9,802 nt of DNA from Bacillota bacterium (lineage in GTDB: Bacteria > Bacillota > Clostridia > Christensenellales > UMGS416): positions 1-9,802 of the forward strand of contig JAEYRA010000012.1 of NCBI GenBank assembly GCA_023409755.1, in the 5' to 3' direction. The position numbers and the translations under genes are program-made. Each line of letters starts with the position of its first letter. The first letter of the stretch is position 1. Shown piece after piece: positions 6,248 to 9,802 of the stretch. The notes below the pieces were generated by a model. It had not been told where the DNA came from and did no database searches. It saw only the letters and a list, made by a program, of their open reading frames with translations.

Positions 6248-6278
6248 TTGGCTTACGGTTTCCAGCCTGTGCTATAAT
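6248..6278 (+). promoter_or_regulatory. Extended -10 promoter of the MATE transporter gene
   Basis: Perfect -10 TATAAT (6273-6278) preceded by TGC (6270-6272), giving the extended -10 motif TGnTATAAT. The best -35 candidate is TTGGCT (6248-6253) at a long 19 bp spacing. A start near 6285 leaves a leader of about 120 nt before the transporter start codon. Confidence 0.65.
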
Positions 6279-6284
6279 GTTTCG

Positions 6285-6397
6285 CGTGCCACACACCGTA
6301 CGGCATTACCGGTGTATCAGGGTACTAGCCCTTGGGGCGTTGGTGGGCTGTACATATCAGGATGGATAATGCGATAGGCCTGACATTCGGACAGACG
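6285..6397 (+). promoter_or_regulatory. Structured leader RNA of the MATE gene; candidate riboswitch
   Basis: Hairpin A pairs ACACCG (6293-6298) with CGGTGT (6310-6315). Hairpin B pairs GTAC-T-AGCCC (6322-6331) with GGGCTGTAC (6345-6353), with one bulged T; alternatively AGGG (6319-6322) pairs with CCCT (6329-6332) around TACTAG. TATCAGG occurs twice, at 6315-6321 and 6355-6361, and either copy can pair with CCTGA (6379-6383), so the RNA has mutually exclusive folds. MATE genes of the MepA type in Firmicutes are known targets of guanidine-IV (mepA-motif) riboswitches, so that class is the first guess. No U-tailed terminator is visible, so control of translation is possible. The folds are seen; the ligand is inferred. 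Confidence 0.45.
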
Positions 6398-6408
6398 AAG
6401 GAGAACCT

Positions 6409-7800
6409 ATGACACACATACTCACCCGCGATAGATCCTACTATAGGAGCCTTGTTACTCTGGCAATTCCAGTGGCTGCACAGGGCTTGATTGCGTTCCT
6501 CGCCTCCTTTGCGGATAACCTGATGGTCAGCTCGCTGGGTGACGCGGCGGTTTCGGGTGTGTACTTCGCTAGTCAGATCAACGTTCTCCTGCAGATGTTC
6601 ACAAGCGGCATCGGCGGGGTGATTCTCATCCTTTCCGCACAGTATTGGGGCAAGAAGGATACGGGGAACATCAAACGGATCATCGCCATCGGGATGCGCA
6701 TCGCCCTGGCTGTCGGCGCTGTACTGACCACACTATGTCTGTTGTTCCCACATGCCATCATTGGAGTGTTCACAACGGACCCTGACAGCGCGCGCGAAGC
6801 TGTCGTGTACCTGCGCACCGTCTGCTTCTCCTATCTGTTCTTCTGCGTCACCCAGGCGTTGCTTTGCTCCATGCGTGCGGTGGAAACGCCGTCCATTGGG
6901 ATGATGATCTCCTTGGTCTCGCTGTGCTTTGACATTGCCCTGAACGCGCTGTTCATCTATGGCCTGAAGTGGGGAGTGTTTGGCGCAGCATTGTCCACCG
7001 TGATTGCCCGCGTGGCGGAAACCACCACCATCGCCCTGTATGTCTTCCTTCGGGATAAAAAGCTGCAGTTAAGGATTTCCGACCTGCGGCGGTTTGACCG
7101 GGTGCTCTTTGGGGATTATGTGCGGTATGGCCTGCCGCTCATTGCCGGTGAGGTGGTGTGGAGTGTCAATATGATGGTCAATTCCATCATTTTTGGCCGC
7201 TTCTTCGATGCGTCTGTCGCAACGGCGGTGTCCATTGCCAACACCATGGCAACATTGGCCTACATCGCCATCTCCGGTCTTGGCTCCGCCATGGGCATCA
7301 TCACCGGCAAGACGGTCGGCGCGGGGAAATACGAGCTCATGAAGGAATACGCGCGCACCACGCAGGTCATTTTCCTGTTTGTCGGTCTGCTTTCCGGGGC
7401 GCTGGTCGCTGTGCTCAATGGGCCGTTCGTGGGGCTGTACGCCGGCGCGTTGGGCGGCGGCATCAGCGGGGCAGCGGCAAAGGAAGCCGGTCTGCTCATT
7501 GCGGTGCTTTCCGTCACCGTCATCGGCACCGGGTACCAGATGCCCTGCCTGTTCGGGCTTGTCAAGTCCGGCGGAGATATCTCGTTTGTCTTCAAGAACG
7601 ACACGATCTTTGTGTTCTGTGTGGTGCTGCCCTCGGCATTGATCGCCGCGTGGCTGGGTGCCCCCGCCTGGGTGGTCTTCGCCTGCCTGAAGTCGGACCA
7701 GATCTTCAAGTGCTTTGTCGCCGTCGTCAAGATCAATCGTTTCCGCTGGATGAAGAACCTCACACGTGCAGGTGGGGCAGAGGCGGTCGAGTCGGCGTGA
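6409..7800 (+). CDS. MATE-family multidrug efflux transporter
   Basis: This 463-residue polytopic membrane protein consists of two homologous six-helix halves, as in MATE (NorM/MepA/DinF-type) cation antiporters that export drugs or organic cations in exchange for Na+ or H+. First-half landmarks are the opening helix with IPVAAQGLIAF (20-30), SFADNLMVSSLGDAAVSGV (33-51) in the place of the usual 'D-x-x-MVG-LG-x-x-ALAA', and SAQYWGKKDTGNIKR (76-90). The second half repeats the pattern with LPLIAGEVVWSVNMMVNS (242-259), the 'GR-F-ASVATAVSIANT' segment, and GKTVGAGKYELMKEYA (300-315). The C-terminus is cytosolic and basic. The start has AAGGAG 5 nt upstream. The gene is transcribed alone behind the structured leader. 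The family is certain; the substrate is unknown, and guanidine is suggested only by the leader hypothesis. Confidence 0.93.
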   Translation: MTHILTRDRSYYRSLVTLAIPVAAQGLIAFLASFADNLMVSSLGDAAVSGVYFASQINVLLQMFTSGIGGVILILSAQYWGKKDTGNIKRIIAIGMRIALAVGAVLTTLCLLFPHAIIGVFTTDPDSAREAVVYLRTVCFSYLFFCVTQALLCSMRAVETPSIGMMISLVSLCFDIALNALFIYGLKWGVFGAALSTVIARVAETTTIALYVFLRDKKLQLRISDLRRFDRVLFGDYVRYGLPLIAGEVVWSVNMMVNSIIFGRFFDASVATAVSIANTMATLAYIAISGLGSAMGIITGKTVGAGKYELMKEYARTTQVIFLFVGLLSGALVAVLNGPFVGLYAGALGGGISGAAAKEAGLLIAVLSVTVIGTGYQMPCLFGLVKSGGDISFVFKNDTIFVFCVVLPSALIAAWLGAPAWVVFACLKSDQIFKCFVAVVKINRFRWMKNLTRAGGAEAVESA

Positions 7801-7888
7801 CCTGTTAACCGGTGTTCCTGGTTCATTAGCATTCGGTGCAACTTGAATATGGATGGTACTGGTGCTGGTGTGTGGGAAGCAGCCCAAA

Positions 7889-7905
7889 CTGCCGAACTCA
7901 GGCAG
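7889..7905. other. Small hairpin in the MATE-rimP intergenic region
   Basis: CTGCC and GGCAG pair around a 7 nt loop. T residues downstream are scattered (AAATCCTTGATTTTG), so this is at best a weak terminator for the MATE gene. The rest of 7801-7940 shows no convincing gene or signal. Confidence 0.25.
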
Positions 7906-7943
7906 AAATCCTTGATTTTGTGCGGTGGGAGTGAAAAACTCAG

Positions 7944-7972
7944 TTGCACTATCTTCCAGAGGATGATATAAT
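7944..7972 (+). promoter_or_regulatory. Sigma-A promoter of the rimP-nusA-rnpM operon
   Basis: -35 TTGCAC (7944-7949), 17 bp spacer, perfect -10 TATAAT (7967-7972). The predicted start near 7979 gives a leader of about 124 nt before rimP. Confidence 0.85.
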
Positions 7973-8012
7973 GAAGCAGGTTAATTTCCAAAGCTGATGA
8001 TTGCGTTTTCGC

Positions 8013-8071
8013 AGGAGTGGGGCCGCCCACTCTTTCGTATTGTTAAGCCCCCAGGCGGATGGGAAACCGCC
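8013..8071 (+). promoter_or_regulatory. Hairpin leader of the rimP operon
   Basis: A strong stem GAGTGGG (8015-8021), loop GCCG, CCCACTC (8026-8032) is extended by A-T and G-T pairs and followed by TTT, looking like a weak terminator. A second hairpin, GGCGG (8054-8058) with CCGCC (8067-8071), lies just before the rimP ribosome site. A GAGTGGG/CCCACTC hairpin in front of rimP is a recurrent arrangement in Firmicutes and suggests attenuation of the operon. The mechanism is inferred. Confidence 0.5.
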
Positions 8072-8102
8072 CGCCGGACACGCTAACGGAAAGGTGAAGT
8101 GC

Positions 8103-8573
8103 TTGGAGAAACGGTCGATCAAGGACGCGGCCAAGGCTGCGGTGGACCAGGGTTTGCTTGGGACGGAGTACGAACTCGTGGACGTACAGTTCAAGAGCGA
8201 GCGTGGCAAATGGTATTTGAACATCTTCATCGACAAGCCGGGCGGCGTGACGCTGGAGGATTGCGAACGGGTCAACAACCTGGTTGATCCGTTACTGGAC
8301 AGCGACCCCGACATTGCCGGCAAGCACGATTATCTCATTGTCTCCTCGCCGGGGCTCGACCGCCCGCTCAAGACCGACAGGGACTTGGCGCGCAACATGG
8401 GACGGGTACTGGATGTCAAGGTCTTTTCCCCCATGAACAAGAAAAAGGAATTCACCGGAACGCTGGAAGCCTATGACGAGCAGAGTATCACGCTGTCGTT
8501 GGGGAGCGGAGGTGGGACGCTGACGATTGTGCGGGCCAACATTGCCAAGGCACAGCAACATATCGACTTCTGA
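8103..8573 (+). CDS. rimP: Ribosome maturation factor RimP
   Basis: RimP is a cytosolic factor for 30S subunit maturation. The 156 residues (counted from the TTG) show the family's N-terminal alpha/beta domain with YELVDVQF (23-30), IDKPGGVTLEDC (43-54) and VSSPGLDRPL (80-89), then a C-terminal SH3-like beta-barrel (about 90-156). The TTG at 8103 is preferred because AAAGG lies 8 nt upstream, and the length then fits the family. A GTG at 8094 overlaps that ribosome site, and the longer frame from 8001 would translate the leader hairpins. It is the first gene of the operon, with nusA following after 12 nt. The choice of start is the only real uncertainty. Confidence 0.93.
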   Translation: MEKRSIKDAAKAAVDQGLLGTEYELVDVQFKSERGKWYLNIFIDKPGGVTLEDCERVNNLVDPLLDSDPDIAGKHDYLIVSSPGLDRPLKTDRDLARNMGRVLDVKVFSPMNKKKEFTGTLEAYDEQSITLSLGSGGGTLTIVRANIAKAQQHIDF

Positions 8574-8585
8574 GGAGTGAGTGCA

Positions 8586-9695
8586 ATGAAGGTGGAATTC
8601 TTGAATGCCCTCGACGAAATTGAAAAAGAGCGGGGCATTGGCAAGGACGTGCTCATCGAAGCCATAGAGGCTGCGCTGGCTGCCGCATACAAGCGTAACT
8701 ATGGGAGCACCCAGAACGTGCGTGTCAACATCAGCCGCGATTCCGGCGAGATCAAGGTGTACAACCTCCGAAACGTCGTGGAGACGGTGGAGGACCCGGA
8801 GACCGAGATCAGCTTGGAGGAAGCCAAGCTCGTCAGCGCCCGCCTGCAGGTGGGTGATGTGATGGAGCGCGAGGTGTCGACCGCCGATTTTGGCCGCATC
8901 GCCGCGCAGACGGCCAAGCAGGTCATCGTTCAGCGAATTCGTGAGGCCGAGCGTGGCGTCATCTATGATGAATTTTCCGAGATGCAGGACGAGCTCATGA
9001 CCGGTATCGTTCGCCGGGTGGAGCGTAACAACGTCTACCTGGGCATCGGCCGCAGCGAGGGGTATCTGCCCCCGTCGGAGCAAGCCCGTGGTGAGCGCTA
9101 CATGGTCAACGATCGCCTGCGTGTCTATATTGTCGAGGTCAAGCGTACCAACCGTGGCCCGCAGATCATCGTGTCCCGGTCCCACCCGGGGCTCATCAAG
9201 CGCCTGTTTGAAAACGAGGTGCCGGAGATCAAGAGCGGTATTGTGGAGATCAAGGGCATTTCCCGTGAAGCCGGGTATCGCACCAAGATGGCTGTGTACT
9301 CCCGCGATGACGACGTCGACCCGGTCGGCGCCTGCGTGGGGCAGCGTGGCTCCCGTGTGGAGCATGTGGTGGCCGAGCTTGGCAATGAACGCATTGACAT
9401 CGTGCCTTGGAGCGAGGACCCGGCGGAGTTCATTGCCAACTCCCTGAGCCCTGCCCGGGTCAGTATGGTGCGCCTCAACGAGCGAGACAAGATCGCTCGC
9501 ATCATCGTGGCTGACAACCAGCTCTCCCTGGCCATTGGGCGGGAGGGTCAGAACGCCCGGCTGGCCGCCAAGCTCACCGGATGGAAGATCGACATCAAGA
9601 GCCAGTCGCAGCTGATGGCCGCGGCGGCAGAGGAAATCATGAGCAAGAGCTACAGCCAGGACGAAGACGAGGGCGAGGAACTCACTGAGGAGTAA
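8586..9695 (+). CDS. nusA: Transcription termination/antitermination factor NusA
   Basis: NusA binds RNA polymerase and nascent RNA to modulate pausing, termination and antitermination. The 369 residues contain the N-terminal polymerase-binding domain (about 1-125), an S1 domain (about 136-198), KH1 with GQRG (252-255) and KH2 with GREG (318-321) in SLAIGREGQNARLAA. It ends in an acidic tail. It lacks the two C-terminal acidic repeats of the longer proteobacterial protein, as is normal for Firmicutes. The ATG at 8586 is chosen: GAGGAG (8572-8577), which overlaps the rimP stop, lies 8 nt upstream. An in-frame GTG at 8577 is part of that ribosome site. Translation is probably coupled to rimP. 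Identification is certain. Confidence 0.97.
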   Translation: MKVEFLNALDEIEKERGIGKDVLIEAIEAALAAAYKRNYGSTQNVRVNISRDSGEIKVYNLRNVVETVEDPETEISLEEAKLVSARLQVGDVMEREVSTADFGRIAAQTAKQVIVQRIREAERGVIYDEFSEMQDELMTGIVRRVERNNVYLGIGRSEGYLPPSEQARGERYMVNDRLRVYIVEVKRTNRGPQIIVSRSHPGLIKRLFENEVPEIKSGIVEIKGISREAGYRTKMAVYSRDDDVDPVGACVGQRGSRVEHVVAELGNERIDIVPWSEDPAEFIANSLSPARVSMVRLNERDKIARIIVADNQLSLAIGREGQNARLAAKLTGWKIDIKSQSQLMAAAAEEIMSKSYSQDEDEGEELTEE

Positions 9696-9719
9696 CGGCT
9701 GGTACGGAGGGTGGAGCGT

Positions 9720-9802
9720 TTGAAGACCAAGAAGGTACCCATGCGGATGTGCACCGGCTGCCGGGAGCGAAAGCCCAAGGCTGAGCTCATCCGCGTCGTA
9801 CG
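9720..9802 (+). CDS. rnpM: YlxR/RnpM family RNA-binding protein (5' part only)
   Basis: Only the first 27 codons are visible. They read MKTKKVPMRMCTGC followed by RERKPKAELIRVV, matching the start of the YlxR (DUF448) family, with the conserved CxxC (Cys11, Cys14) and the KPK-ELIR block. YlxR, renamed RnpM, binds RNase P RNA and modulates RNase P in Bacillus subtilis. The start is probably the TTG at 9720, with GGAGG 9 nt upstream. A GTG at 9711 in the same frame is too close to that site. The position 24 nt after nusA is the standard location in Firmicutes. The 3' part lies beyond the window. Confidence 0.85.
   Translation, partial: MKTKKVPMRMCTGCRERKPKAELIRVV

Noticed and set aside
7069..8030. 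Two long minus-strand frames (272 and 256 residues)
   Set aside because: Antisense to the MATE gene; polar, repetitive composition and no recognisable domain.
8292..9365. 357-residue minus-strand reading frame
   Set aside because: Antisense to nusA and the end of rimP; His/Leu/Asp-rich shadow translation.

Overview
The window reads as chromosome of a fairly GC-rich Firmicute, most likely a Clostridia or Oscillospiraceae-type bacterium. The evidence is a T-box leader in front of a serine biosynthesis operon, strong AGGAGG-type ribosome binding sites, near-consensus sigma-A promoters, the gene order rimP-nusA-ylxR, a CCA-encoding tRNA gene, and a short DtxR-type regulator. The lineage is inferred from these traits, not from a database match.

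Left part (1-2941): ferrous iron uptake. feoA and feoB lie on the minus strand, overlap by 10 bp, and are read from one strong promoter at 2316-2344. feoB runs off the left edge. The start region of that promoter carries a TGTTAG/CTAACA inverted repeat, and a near-perfect Fur-type box lies just upstream. A DtxR-family metal-dependent repressor is encoded divergently (2501-2941) and is the obvious candidate regulator. A palindromic, probably bidirectional terminator (2961-2984) separates it from the convergent ser operon.

Middle left (3003-5585): serine biosynthesis, minus strand. serC (phosphoserine aminotransferase) and serA (3-phosphoglycerate dehydrogenase) form an operon. Its leader is a T-box riboswitch with a clear T-box sequence, a terminator and two overlapping serine-codon specifier candidates. 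The promoter is near consensus (TTGACA, 16 bp, TATAAT). Together the two enzymes convert 3-phosphoglycerate to phosphoserine under control of uncharged tRNA-Ser.

Centre (5586-6408): a single tRNA-Ala(GGC) gene with its own promoter and terminator. It is followed by a less GC-rich stretch holding a small minus-strand reading frame that looks like a 5'-truncated excisionase-type HTH protein. A plus-strand extended -10 promoter then starts a structured, roughly 120 nt leader.

Right part (6409-9802): a MATE-family efflux transporter follows that leader, which may be a ligand-sensing RNA; a guanidine-IV (mepA-type) riboswitch is the leading guess. A further strong promoter and hairpin leader begin the rimP-nusA-rnpM(ylxR) operon for ribosome maturation, transcription elongation/termination and RNase P modulation. 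rnpM is cut off by the right edge. No CRISPR array, insertion sequence or rRNA gene was seen.
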